DNA of 64,000 nucleotides from Hippophae tibetana. Taxonomy: Eukaryota; Streptophyta; Magnoliopsida; Rosales; Elaeagnaceae. Position 1 is the first letter of the stretch. Every line of letters starts with the position of its first letter. Under the pieces are notes generated by a model. That model was not told where the DNA came from, ran no database searches, and saw only the letters and a program-made list of their open reading frames with translations. The stretch lies in assembly GCA_037013495.1 (NCBI GenBank), contig JAZDXN010000029.1:1128501-1192500 (forward strand), written 5' to 3'. This document shows, piece by piece, positions 42,898 through 54,239 of the stretch. Both the position numbers and the translations under genes were made by a program.

Positions 42898-43184
42898 GGT
42901 AATAACTTGCACATACAAATGACAAAATTACACTAATATTCTTTTATCAAATTCTCTCTTTTTTAATTTTTGAAAAAAATCTAATTTCTTTCTTTCTTTT
43001 TTTCTTTGAACTTTTTCTCTTTCTTAATACTCAACTAAAATGACAATGACATATGAAAATGAAAGCTCAACTTAAGAACAATAATGGCAGAGTTTTCAAA
43101 ATTTTTTTACTCAACAACAAGATTTCAAGGAACAAAAATAAATAAATAAAAATAAAAATATAAGGATCTAGAAAACTGAATCTA

Positions 43185-43198
43185 GGCTATATTTCCAA
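43185..43198 (-). other. Decayed iMet-type primer binding site of element D
   Basis: TTGGAAATATAGCC on the - strand next to the LTR end, compared with TTGGTATCAGAGCC of chromoviruses and copia elements primed by initiator tRNA-Met. The following TAGATTCAGTTTTC is also typical. Confidence 0.5.
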
Positions 43199-43199
43199 A

Positions 43200-43841
43200 T
43201 GATGTAAAATGGCATCCACAAACCTTGAAATCAAACCCAAGAACGGAATAATAGATCAACAGCAGCAATCCAACCTAATGGATATTACACACAAAAGAAT
43301 TTGACCACAATACCAATAATTGATGGATATTATTTATCAAATATTCGCTGGTATTTTCGACACCACAAGGATTACCAAAACCTTGATAAATCAATTAATA
43401 AGGGAATAAGGCTCAAAGCTCTCAACTTTGATATCAATCAAAATATTATATCATCTAAATTAATTTCCAATAGCTAATAACACAATACATATATATAAAC
43501 TCAAAATCAAAACCAAAAAAATAACAAGCTTTGAATTTGGAAAAATTTGAAACAATACAAAAAAATAATATGTGAGTTGCGATGCACATTTTCCATGTAG
43601 TGGCATGCAACAAAAGTGGGAAAGCCAAAACAATTCTGAGAGGGTCTAGCCATAGTGCTCCTTTTCTTATACCATGACACGACTTTCTTTGCTTGAATTC
43701 AATCACAACTTATGGGTACCATGCAATTGTTCATATTGATCCATGCTATGACGTGCCTTTATTTTATAGTATTTGAACACTCTTTCATGGCATGATCCTA
43801 GGAACATGTGCCTCCTTTTTAGTGCACTTTGGGTAATATCA
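43200..43841 (-). repeat. 5' LTR of element D
   Basis: 642 bp, TGATGTAAAATGG to GGGTAATATCA on the + strand. Similar to 40488-41050 but clearly diverged. Confidence 0.65.
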
Positions 43842-45055
43842 TGATATCAAACCATCTAAACTATATAACAAAATATTGATCTTATGCTCTCAAACTTGTT
43901 GTCATACTCATGAGAAAAGGTTTATGACTTCACATGAGAAAGCATACTCATAAAAATTATCCTAACCTTCAAAATATAATAACATACTATCTATAATTTA
44001 CCATGACATAACAATATATAAAAGTGATTTTTATCTGATCTTTAAAATATAATAACATACTATTTATGAGTTACTATGAAATAACATTATACTATCAGAT
44101 GATTTATATCTAATCTTTAAAGTATAATAACATAGTATCTTATGAGTTACCATGATATAACATTCTGTTGGAAAACGATTTGTATCTGATCTTTAAGATA
44201 TAATATCATACTATCTTATAAGTTTCCATGAAATAACATGCTATTATATGTATACAAATAAATGTACAAATATGAGATATGCACTTTAAATTTGTTACCC
44301 CAAGAATACTTAAGGATCTAGTCACAAACGGAGGAGATATTTAGTAAAATTGCTCAGTTGGCTCTGCTAATACATATGTCATATGCATGAACTGATAAAT
44401 ATCATATTAAACTAAACTGATAAAAATCATACTAAATTGAATTGATAAATATCATACTAATTTGTTAACATCAAGGTGAGCTGAACTAATAATGATACTA
44501 ATCAAGTAGTACCATACTTAACTGATATGATATTATACTAAATTGATAAACATCATACTAAGCTAATTGGACCAAATTTATTGGTTATGATATCTCACCA
44601 ACTAAAACTGAATATCTTGAGTATTGAGTATAGCTAATTATCATTGAATATTGAAATAGAAATACTTTGGCATTTATTAAATATTTGTGAACTTACATGC
44701 TTGTATACAAATATATATAATAAATCTAGCTTAATATCAAGCTAAAATTTTATCTTATTTTAGCTTGATGGTTTGGATAATAAAATATATTCCCATCGTA
44801 CTTTCATATTGGAAATATGTTGAAACTAACATATAATATGTTCTTCAAATTCTTTTTAAATTAAGTAATTTCACGTTGAACTTTAATGCTAAAAAACATA
44901 GTAATAAAACCCACTTAATTTACTTCAATAGGAATGGCGTTTTCCAGGATGTTATGAAATTTTTAGAAAAGAAAACTCAATATCACTTTACAAACTTCCA
45001 TTTAAAATATGTCTAGCTTGTAAAACATAATTCTCTCATTTTGATTATGCCAAAA
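43842..45055 (-). mobile_element. Family C leader, second copy, right part
   Basis: Colinear with 36570-37810. It holds a ~65-bp tandem array (43960-44240) and short 22-23-bp repeats based on GATAAATATCATACTAAA (44390-44560). It ends at a decayed primer site (TTCTCTCATTTTGATTATGCC). Confidence 0.6.
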
Positions 45056-45143
45056 GGAAAATACGTTTTCATAACTTGGTTTAATGATAGGAACATAAAA
45101 TGCATTGACATGAAATATGAAATTTTAAACTGCATATGACTAG
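45056..45143 (-). repeat. LTR C fragment
   Basis: Matches about 37850-37935 (AGGAAAATGCATTTTGATAA, TTAATGATAGG, ATAAAATGCAT). Cut at 45143, where LTR D sequence begins. This makes the order LTR-internal-LTR-internal for family C. Confidence 0.55.
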
Positions 45144-45398
45144 ATGGGCCATGACATATAACAAAAACTAGAAAACCAAAACAATCCTAAGAGGGTCTGA
45201 CCATAGTACTACTTTTATTTTACCACAGTGCGCCTAGCTTTGCTTGAATTCCATCCGAACCCATGGTTAACATATTGTGGCTCATATTGATCCATGCTGC
45301 AATGTGCTTTCATTTTTTGGCATTTTCACATTCTATCATGGCATGATCCAAGGAACCTATTGTGCCTCCTTTTTAGCATGCTTTGGGTCATATCATTG
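45144..45398 (-). repeat. LTR D fragment
   Basis: Matches the start of both LTRs of element D (CCAAAGCATGCTAAAAAGGA, CATGGATCAATATGA, AGACCCTCT). Truncated at the LTR C junction. Confidence 0.65.
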
Positions 45399-45720
45399 CT
45401 TCTCTCTTTAAAAGAATTCGATCTCAAATTTGGACGTTCATCATGGGGCAAGTTTTGGGGTTCATCCTTGTAATACTTCTCATCATAATATCCCTACAAG
45501 AAATAAAGGTTAGAAAAATAAAAAACTTTCTCCCTTTTTCTTCTCTCTTTTTCTTTATCTTTCCACCTTTTTCTTTTGGCTCACTCTCTATTTTGATTGG
45601 CAAAAATTTCATTTGGGGTAAGGGGTACATGAGTGATGTTTCTACCATCTTTTACTTTAGTATACCTCTACCTATAAACCCATCATATGTCACCCTTCTA
45701 TCATATTTCCATTACCTACT
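45399..45720 (-). pseudogene. Second copy of the element D tail with the same pol deletion
   Basis: Corresponds to 41051-41340: polypurine-like AAAGAGAGAAGCAA, the AAGGATGAACCCCAAAACTT segment, a Lys/Glu-rich linker and the protease end (TGATAGAAGGGTGACATATG on the - strand). RT, RNase H and integrase are missing at the same place as in 40488-43841. The junction CTAACCTTTATTTCTTGTAG again resembles a 3' splice site. Confidence 0.5.
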
Positions 45721-47165
45721 TATGAGTGTTTAAAAGCATATAACGTGATTTGATACACTTTAAACAATAAAATAGATTTTTATTTGTAAATTTTTATTAT
45801 TTTAAAGCAAATCTATCTTTTTAGAATCACGTGTATGTTTTGTTATTTTCCAAGTATTTTATCTTCAAAATGATTTAAGTAGCCAACACTCGTAGAATCA
45901 AACATGAAAACAATCCCTTATAGCATCGAAGTATAAAAGATTAACATATGTAAAGCTTATATATGTTCCAAACCATTGAAAAGGCTATAAAAGAAAATAA
46001 GGGTTCAGAAGTTTAGGGATATTTATGTTACAGCGTTGTGTTTTGTGTTCTGTAATGCTGGAGTAATGGATCTAGCAATTGAATGAAAATAGGATGTCTC
46101 ATGTCATGGTGTAGAATCAACGTATGCTATGATGACTGACCACCTGATCCACCTTTTTCTCTCTTTTGTAGAGTTTTCTAAAGCTATATAAGGGACCTTT
46201 CTTTAATTGTAAAAAACATCCCTTTCATCCTACATCCTAATCTTCAGCTGTATTTCTAGTTTCTTTCTAGCTTTTATTTTTTTCCCTATTAGTTTTAAAG
46301 TTATTCTTCCAAATTGAGAGTTGAACGATTATAGTTTATGTAGTAGTTTTCATTTCGATTCAATAAATAGTGTTGACAGTTTTGTTTGGAGGTTTTCCAG
46401 AAACAATAAAGAAAATTAAAGTTCTACAAAGATACAATTGAGGTATAATTTAAATGTATTCTTTTCAGATTATCTTTATGTATTGTTTTACATGCTATGT
46501 TTAATTTACTAATCATTTATTGAATTAAGCATAACTAGCTAAAAATACAACTGGATATTAGTAAGGTTCTTATGCTAGTGAAATATTAAAGAAGGTAAAC
46601 ATGTTTTATACAATGATTTAAGTTTTATTTCTTTATCAAGACTTAAATGAAGTTTTTAAAAGCAAAAAAATATTGATGATGTATTTTTCATAATAAATAA
46701 GAAAGTTAGATTAAGAATTTAATTATTTGAATCTTTTCGATTTAAGATTTGATTATTTAGATCTTTAGAGAAGTCTATTTCAAATATTTTTGTAAGAATT
46801 ATTAATAAAAAATATATTAACAACATATTTTTCATAGTAGTCTTAAAATCTAAAAGTTAGTTCCAGATATTCAAATCATAAACCCAATTTTGACACCTTG
46901 ATAAGAGTTTGAATTGTTAGACCTGTTGGAAGGTGACAATTGAATGGTTCATGAATCTCTTAGAAAAAAAAGCATAAGTTAATTAAAATTAACTCATAGA
47001 CTCGATCAAAGGCAATAAGTGATTTTATGTCATGAGACTAGATTTTTCAAACTCACACATATTGACAGAATGTTAATGTTTTATTTTCATTTTTAAGAAT
47101 TTATTAAATTATTTAAAAACCACGTTATTCTTCCTATAAATGATAAGATCGTCCTTAGGAATTAG
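45721..47165 (+). mobile_element. Diverged family-A-like LTR
   Basis: Starts TATGAGTGTTTAAAAGC (compare TGATGAGTGCTCAAAAAGC on the - strand of family A), has CTATATAAGG at 46184-46193, the GATTCAATAAATAGTG-like and GTTTGGAGGTTTTCCAGAAA segments, and the TAAATTCTTATGCTTGCGAAATATT-like block. It fades near 47165 (AAAAACCACGTTATTCTTCC). Much older than the other copies. Confidence 0.55.
46184..46193 (+). promoter_or_regulatory. TATA box of the diverged LTR
   Basis: CTATATAAGG followed at plausible distance by a pyrimidine-rich stretch. Position within the LTR agrees with the family-A TATA box. Confidence 0.4.
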
Positions 47166-47169
47166 TAAC

Positions 47170-47944
47170 TTACTTTTGACAAATACCAAAATTATGCTAA
47201 TCTCAATTTTATCTAGAGAATTGACTAAGGTTGTAATTGAAATTAAAAATAAAATCAATTTAAAGAAAATAAGCAAAATAAAATAAAGATTTTGTTCAAA
47301 GATCAAATTAATGGGAAGAAAACTTCTAGGAAATCGATTTCATCTAATCCCCTACTATGCTTTACTCCTCTACCTAATTAAATTTAATTCTCTCTATTTG
47401 TTACCAATCTCAAAAAAATCTAAAAGGCTCTTTCGATAGTGAGTTGGAAATATTATTGTGTATTAATTTACACAAAAGTATGAAATTTAATAAAGCAAGG
47501 AAGCATTAAGACCAATGACTTTAAAACTACGCATGTTCATACAATTCTTTCAATCTCTATATTTACCCATGCTGAAATATTCAAGATCTATCCTATAATT
47601 CCCTCTTTCGATAGTAAATCACAAGATTAAAATCATCTAATTAATAGCGAGTTAATTAGAAGCATTAAACTCAGAATAAATCAAAAAATATTGCTCTCTC
47701 CATTTCTTATTTTATATATATACCTTTTCTTCTTTTCTTTATATATATATATATCCTTTTAAATCCCAAGGCCTCTTTTCATTACTTTATATATATATTA
47801 ATTTAAATCTAAATTTAAATTTGAGAGTCCTTAGATGATATATTTCTAAAATTTTGGGTCTTCATTATCTTCAAATCTGCAATAAAAAAAGAATAAAGTT
47901 AAAGTTGAGAAGTAATAAATTATGTCAAATTATGCAAGTCATCA
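47170..47944 (-). mobile_element. LTR of another Athila-like element (family E)
   Basis: On the - strand TGATGACTTGCATAATTTG begins directly after the purine-rich AAGTTTGAGGGTGTT (47945-47959), a normal polypurine tract to LTR junction. The left end is not resolved. It contains AT dinucleotide runs at 47712-47800. Confidence 0.45.
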
Positions 47945-49325
47945 AACACCCTCAAACTTAAAACTTTATTTGTCCTCAAACAAAAAGAAAATAAAAGAAA
48001 ATACAATTGTAGATAGTGTCAACAAGACCCTATAGAGAACTACCGTCACTCACCAAGCCATGATCTGAATTTAGATTTCATCAATCAAGGTTGTAAGATA
48101 TCAAGATAGCAAGAAAATCAATCAAAAATTTAGCAATTTTTTTAAGAAAGAGTTAAGAATTTAATTCAACATAAAGCTAGGTCCTTGAGTATGTGTGTGA
48201 AATAGTCATTTTAACTCAAAACCACGAGGAAAATTCAGATAAAATTAGAACAACTAAAATCAAAAGAATTATTTCCAAACGTAACTCCATAAGTCCAATT
48301 TTCTGAAATCCTATCTATTAATGTAATCAAATACCAAAATCAAAGATAAAAAAAGTCTTTAATCAAGGTTGTAATGATAGACCACAGGGTGAGGGATAAA
48401 AAAGATATGGATATGGAAAATCAAAGAAAATTTGGAAAATACTTGGTAAAAAGAATATCTAGAGAATTCCAACCATAGCTCTTTCTCGACAATATGCTTA
48501 TACTAATGACAATATTATTGTCATACTCAATAAGTAGAGTATTTTTTTCTTTTCTTTTTTATTCCTTTTTTTCATGTGGTGGCTTTGATATATATAGTTT
48601 TTACTACCAAAGTATTTTCTCAAAATTTAAGATAAGTTCATAGTTTTTCAGGCTTAGAATGCGAATGGTTTATGTAGTTTAAAAACAAATAAAATCTTAT
48701 GTAAAATAATGCTTAAGGGGTTTGACTATAGGAATACACCATGCAAATATGGCATGATAATTAGGAGGGTTGGGAAAGCTTTTGGTTATGACAAAAACAA
48801 TTTCCTAGATCATTTCTCTAAAATTTGGTATCAACTAAGATTTTGCCTCAAGGATCCATCAACAGTACCCATTTAATTCAACTCCTTTTCTTCATAGGAA
48901 AAATGGAGTAGAGAAAAATTTACTATGTGCTCAATTATTTTCAAGGACAAAGATTTAAATCAAAGTACCCCTAAAACTTTAACTAACATAATAGCTGATT
49001 TTGAAAAATATTTCTTAAACCCATCCTCAATCACAAATTTCATAGTCATATTGAATTCAATCATACTCAAATACATGCTTGATAAGATAATTTAACAACT
49101 CAAGACTATAGGATTTAACACCCTCAAACTTAAACTAAACAATGTCCTTATTGTAATTTAAGAGTGAGATAAATTAAAGAAATGAAAGGAACTTTCCTTG
49201 TTTTATGGTGGATCCACATTAGTTTCGAATTTTTAGCTTTTTATTCCTACAAAATAAATCAGCATCAAAATCCAAATTATTCAAATACATAATAATAAAA
49301 TAAAAAAAAAGAAATTTTTATGGGC
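47945..49325 (-). other. 3' non-coding region of family E element
   Basis: About 1.4 kb without ORFs, arranged like the region between pol and LTR of the family-A and B elements (TCAAACTTAAACTAAACAAT and TGTCCTTATTGTAA near 49130 parallel CTAGAACTTACATTGTCCTC near 10375). Confidence 0.5.
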
Positions 49326-50215
49326 TACCTCCTATAAGTGCTTGTTTTATAGTCTATAGCCAGACTTTACAATCTTCATCAATTAGGATTTTGGAGAGGA
49401 ATAAATGCACAATTCCTTTCCATTTTTTTCTCCATAATAGTGCTTCAATCTCTAACCATTAACTCTAACTATGTTCCATGCCTTGTCCTTTAAGTCTATT
49501 GCTCCAAAAGTGGAAACTTGGTCAATTGTATAAGAACTTGTCCATCTTGATCTTAACTTACCTGGGAAGAGTTTTAATCATGAATTGAAGAGGAAAACCT
49601 ATTGTCATAGAGAAAACTCACGCCTAAGAATATGTTCTTCATGCCACTTCTTTGTGCATTTTTTTTAGATCTTTGCATTTTCATAAGCATCATTCTAGAA
49701 CTTATCCATCCCATTCAATTAAAGAAGCCTCTTTTCCCCTGCTACCTTCAAATCAAAATTAAACTTCTTTATAGCCTAGAAAGCTTTATGCTCTAAATCA
49801 ACATAGAGATGACATGCTTTTCCAAACACTAAATGATAAGGAGACATCCCGATAGGTGTTTTAAAAGCTATACGGTATGCCTACAAAGCATCATCAAGCT
49901 TTTTTGCCCAATCTTTTCTATTGGTGTTGACTGTCTTCTCAAGGATATTCTTGATTTCTTGATTTGAAATTTTAGCTTGGCCATTGGTTTGAGGATTATA
50001 TGAAAGTGTTATCTTGTGCTTCACACCATATTTAGAGAGAAGGTTACCAAAATATTTTTGCAAAAATGGCTCCCTTCATCACTAATAATAGCTTATGAAG
50101 TGTGGAATCTTGTGAATATGTTCTTATGTATAAATTTAAGCACTAACTTTGCATCATTTGTTATTGCAGCAATTGCCTTCACCCATTTTGACACATAATC
50201 AACTTCTAACAAGAT
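49326..50215 (-). pseudogene. Decayed integrase 3' half of family E element
   Basis: The - strand reads [20 protein letters not shown] and [20 protein letters not shown] from 50063, the integrase core around the catalytic Glu, here Lys in QAKISN in place of VEVSN. Further fragments match the [17 protein letters not shown] and GPFKIV regions of the young element. It ends before 49326, where the TATGGGCTACCTCCTATA hairpin remnant lies. Stops are frequent. Confidence 0.65.
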
Positions 50216-50224
50216 ATAAAAAGC

Positions 50225-50940
50225 TATCCTCTATAGTTATAGACCAAGTTTTTCTATGATGGATTTACACAAAAATGCGAGTTCATTATTGACAGGGTTA
50301 TTGGATGAGTGGTTGGAGAAAAGATAGCCTTAGAGACTTATAATCTCTTTGATATGATAGGTTCTAATTCTAGTACAAAAACTCCTAAGTGAGGAGAGCC
50401 GGAGTTAAAGAAATAGACTTTGGTACTAAAGTTCAAATGTAGCTTGCATAATGGACGAAGCAAGTGCACTTCTCTCCACACATGCCACAACCAATAAAGA
50501 ATAATGTGGTTTTTGCAGTACTTTGTGACATGGTGTTGATAACTGTACTCTTGAAGGAGAAGAAAATGTTGGATCTAAGCAAGTCATTGTATTGGGTAAT
50601 ACTAACTAAGACCCAAATATGACCCCAATACAAATACCTATAATGTAGGGTGGAAGAATCATCCTAATTTCTCATAGAGGAAGAACAATCCTCCATTCAC
50701 CCAAAGTTCAAACCAATAAGGCCAACAATTCCACCAACAAGTGCCTCAGAATCCTCCCAACATTCCAACTATAGAGGATAATTTGAATGCATTCATTCAA
50801 GTAAGTAGAGACAACAAATCATGAACAAATAAAATTTTGGAATATGCGGAATCTTCCATAAAAAATGGAAGTATAGGAAGAGTAGTTAATGAAGCACTTG
50901 TAGAAGCAAGAAAAATAGTAGTTTTCGGTTCAGAAAAGAA
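50225..50940 (+). pseudogene. Decayed Athila-type gag fragment, opposite orientation
   Basis: The + strand reads QVFYDGFTQKCEFIID, VVGEKIALETYNLFDMIGSN, a C-x2-C zinc-knuckle remnant (CGFC...HGVDNC) and NTYNVGWKNHPNFS in broken frames. It abuts an integrase fragment of the opposite strand at about 50215-50225, so the two halves were joined by an inversion or a second insertion. Confidence 0.7.
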
Positions 50941-52011
50941 AAAAAATAGAACTCAATAATGTGGGGATATGGAGTTTACATATAATTAAAATCTCCCAAG
51001 TAATGTCTCATATAAGACAATACATATAGTCCTAGATATGAGGTAACCCATTATTTTATTTTATTATTACACTAATTTAATTTAAATTCAAGTATAATTA
51101 TTTTTATTTAAGTATAGTTTTTTGTAGTTATTTTGTTATTATAATTATAAAATAATATAATATGAAAAGGGGGGAGTAATCTAAAACTTAGTGTGAAGAA
51201 CAAAGTGTTTATGATAAACTTGTATTGAAGTTCAAAGGTTCACAAGAGAGAATGATTTTATTCTATGCCATGGCATGTATACTAATTCTAGCCAGAAATA
51301 CCTTCCCTATGCGAAACACTCACAATTTCCTTCATTTTATCTCATCTTCTTTACAAATCCTAAATTTTCTCTCCTACCAAACACCTCTAAACCCTCAAAA
51401 ATCACATTCTTCTTCCATAATCTTTCAAAGCCTCTCCCTGATTCACCCAATGAGTATCTAATGTCACCTGTCGCGCTATGATTGGCCAAAACTATCAATT
51501 TTGCTTGTTTTGATCGTAGCCTTTACTCTGAAGCTGATCGGACGGTCCATATCATACCTGAGCTTTATTTAAGCCCATAATCACTCCATAAACCCTAATT
51601 AGCCTCCATTTGCATAATTTTGGTGAGTTTGTAGAGCTGAAAAGAGAAAAACATTGAAGAAAATACACAATTTTGGTGGAGATTCAAGAGGAAATTAATT
51701 CTATAATTCAAGAGATTGATTGTATTTCTTTTTCTACTCTTTTTTTTATCAAATTTATGTCTTTCTTTATGAAAATATGTGCTTTATGAACACAATTATG
51801 TGTAATTAGTTTATTAATCTAGGGATCTTATGAACCCAATTTTTACCATGTGATGATCTAATATTTTTTCCCAATTATAATATTAATTTAATTATATTAT
51901 TTAATCTAATTTTTATGCTATTAATTGTGTGGCCAACAATTTATCTATAGAGGTAATTAAATAGATTTGAGAAAATTATTTAATTGTTTATCTTGGTTAA
52001 ATAACATGCAT
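50941..52011 (+). other. LTR-like or leader sequence of unknown family
   Basis: AT-rich, no supported gene. 51540-51760 has a TTTATTTAAGCCCATAA TATA-like motif followed by AAACCCTAATTAGCC and a GAGATTCAAGAGG segment, in the style of a plant U3/R. Ends and family are not resolved. Confidence 0.3.
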
Positions 52012-53027
52012 AGTTATTATTTTTCATGCTTTATTCTTATATGTTATATTTAATTTGTGTGTCATTAAAATGAACTTTGCTGGCTGTTTGTAAACATGAT
52101 ATAATAATAATGTTGTTATGCTTGCGAAATATTAAATGGGTAAAAATCTATAAAATGAATTGATTTTGTTTTTATTAGAGATTTTATATAAAGAATGTTA
52201 GAGAGAAATATATTATTTTTCATTACAAACTTAAATCTAAAAATTAGATTTTAAGGTTTAGTTATCCCATCTGATTTAGAGTAGTGCTATTTTATTTGTT
52301 GGTATAATCGCCCGGTAGTTAGAGTGAAACTGTATTTCAAAAGTTTATATAAGAATTATTGTCTAAAAATGTATTGACAACATGTTTTCAGTAGTGGTTT
52401 TAAAACTTAAAAGTTAGTAATCGGATAATTAAATTCTTAGGTTTAAATTGGACACCTTGAATAAAGTTTAAACTGTCTAACCGCACTTAAGGTGTCATTT
52501 AAATGGTTCATTTTCAATCTCTTAGAAAAAAAGAATTAATTTAATTAACCAAATTAGTTATCAACCCCACCCAAAGGTGTTGATTGATTTGTTTAGTTAA
52601 CAAAGAATATCTAACTCCACCAAAGGTGGTATTCATATAAAAAAGAGATAATCAATAAATATCAATTTATATATTTAATAATTTAAATAATATGAACAAG
52701 TATAATTAACTTAGTTATTACATCCATAAATACTTCACTATTATAAATGATAAAATATGCATAAATGTTTATTGAAAACGTATCTATATTTATTTTTATG
52801 TTGTTAGATTCGAAACACAAAACCCAAATATCGTGACAAGATGTTTAGGATTTAATTTCGTTTTTAAAAGTTTGAATAATAAATTAAAAACCACATATAT
52901 TCCTTCCTTAGATCGACCTTGGGAGTATACTTATTATTTACTATGAAATGATTTGTGCACTTGCGAGAGTTTTATAAATATAAAACTATAGTATTGATAG
53001 GTTCGGCGATGCCGATTTTGTTCATCA
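52012..53027 (+). mobile_element. 5'-truncated LTR, family A, with attached primer site
   Basis: Reverse complement of the gene-proximal half of LTR A from AGTTATT..CATGCTTTATTC to GTTCATCA at 53027. It includes CGCCCGGTAGTTAGAGTGAA, GACACCTTGAATAAAGTTTA and GATCGACCTTGGGAGTATAC. Better preserved than the copy at 3085-4320. Confidence 0.85.
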
Positions 53028-53033
53028 AGTTTT

Positions 53034-53049
53034 TGGCACCATTGCCAAG
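53034..53049 (+). other. Decayed tRNA-Asp primer binding site
   Basis: TGGCACCATTGCCAAG, six bases from the LTR end, compared with TGGCGCCGTTGCCGGG. Shows that 52012-53027 is a 5' LTR. Confidence 0.75.
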
Positions 53050-53149
53050 AAAAGAATAGAGTTTTTAAATTATTTATCAAAATTTTAAAAAAAAATTTGT
53101 GTTGTAAATAAAAAAAACAAAAAAATAGTTAATAAAAAAATTAAAAAAA

Positions 53150-53965
53150 ATTGTTGTTCGTGAAACTTATTTAAGTAATGTTGATTATGCTACATTACAT
53201 GAAATCTTAACATTAGAAGTGGCTAAATGGAGTTATGTTTGTAGAAAACATAAAGGCTTTGGAGTAAAGTATTAGGATATGGTTGCCGACATATGGCTAT
53301 ACTTTCTATGTTCAAGACTAATGCTCACTAGAAGTTATAGTTCCGTTGATAGAGATAGGGAAATTTTACTATATGCTATTACATTCAAGATGTTTGTTGA
53401 TATATGTAATATAATTCATCCCATGATCAAGCTATTTGTAAACAATCATCGATTGAGTTACTTTTTCCCTCAATTAGTCACTACTTTACATAAGAAAGCA
53501 GGGGCATCTCATTCAAAAGGTGAAGTTATAATTCAACTTGGTGAATTTTTAAATATGGCCTATTTAATTGAACTAATCTTTGGTACCAACATAATTCAAA
53601 AAGGAAAGAAGGATCATTACTTCATCAAAATTGAATATGAGAGAAGAAATTCATAATTTTGGGAAAAGAATAAGCTAGATGGAAGTGTACTAGCAAGCTA
53701 CACTCTCTACTAAATTTCATTTTTCAATCAAGAACATTGTGATCAGGTAAATCATAACCAATTGATATATTAAATGAAACAATTATAACTCCATCATCTA
53801 GGGATGGATACAATCCATTTAGTTACACTTGAGTATAAATACTTTGATTTCACCTTCATACCTCTAGAAAGATCATCACATCAACTTGAAGAACAATATC
53901 CAAGTGACATGGAGGATTGAGCTCCAAATGCTAGTCCAGATCTGAACGTCTTTCTTGTAGAGACT
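53150..53965 (+). pseudogene. ORF resembling the putative plant transposon protein domain (non-autonomous family-A relative)
   Basis: The longest open stretch (53279-53656, 125 aa) reads ADIWLYFLCSRLMLTRSYSS, DRDREILLYAITFKMFVDI, LSYFFPQLVTTLHKKAGA. This resembles the domain of unknown function found in many plant retroelement-associated ORFs (W.YF..RL.PS....V..D+..LLYAI..G..++VG..I...I......G...FP.LIT.L...AGV). Before it, 53150-53278 continues the similarity (SVKWEVWKH-like) but an in-frame stop at 53272-53274 (TAG) breaks it. There is no gag-pol behind the primer site, so this was a non-autonomous element with a different cargo ORF. Function unknown. Confidence 0.5.
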
Positions 53966-53999
53966 ATGATGAAAGCAACAATTTGTAAGTAGGTTACTT

Positions 54000-54235
54000 G
54001 GGGGCATTACCTGAGTGGGTAATTGAAGTCCTTTCCCTATAATTGGATACTAATTTTTCATGATATATAGTTAGGTAGTCTGGTAAATCAATGGTTTTTC
54101 TCTAAGATCATTGTTGTGGTCTAGGTTGTTTCCACCTAAAAATCTTAGGTTGATTTTATTTTTAGCATTATTTTATTTACACGTGATTGCATGTCTCACA
54201 GTTCTATGAATTTTTAATTTTTCACTGCTAATTAG
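54000..54235 (+). mobile_element. Copia-like LTR remnant, second copy
   Basis: CTAGGTTGTTTCCACCTAAA, then T-rich sequence and GATTGCATGTCTCACAG parallel 36060-36205. No further structure. Confidence 0.3.
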
Positions 54236-54239
54236 ATAA

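Larger units (their letters stand above)
40488..43841 (-). mobile_element. Chromovirus-like deletion derivative (family D), gag-protease only
   Basis: A 3.35-kb element on the - strand nested in leader C. 3' LTR 40488-41050 and 5' LTR 43200-43841 share TGATAT..ACCC starts, the CATGCTATGGATCAATATGA-like and GGATATTACACAC segments and TGATGT ends. PBS remnant 43185-43198, gag 42897-41740, protease 41690-41345, then a Lys/Glu-rich linker (41275-41150) and a short tail with the polypurine tract. RT, RNase H and integrase are missing. No clear target duplication remains. Confidence 0.7.

Noticed and set aside
45383..45733. 116-codon + strand ORF with hydrophobic stretches
   Set aside because: It is the antisense of the element D tail (Lys/Glu-rich linker read backwards gives a Phe/Leu-rich, membrane-like translation).
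51225..51481. Ser/Phe-rich ORFs of 68-78 codons
   Set aside because: Two overlapping frames of equal quality in pyrimidine-rich sequence, no homology recognised. Most likely chance.
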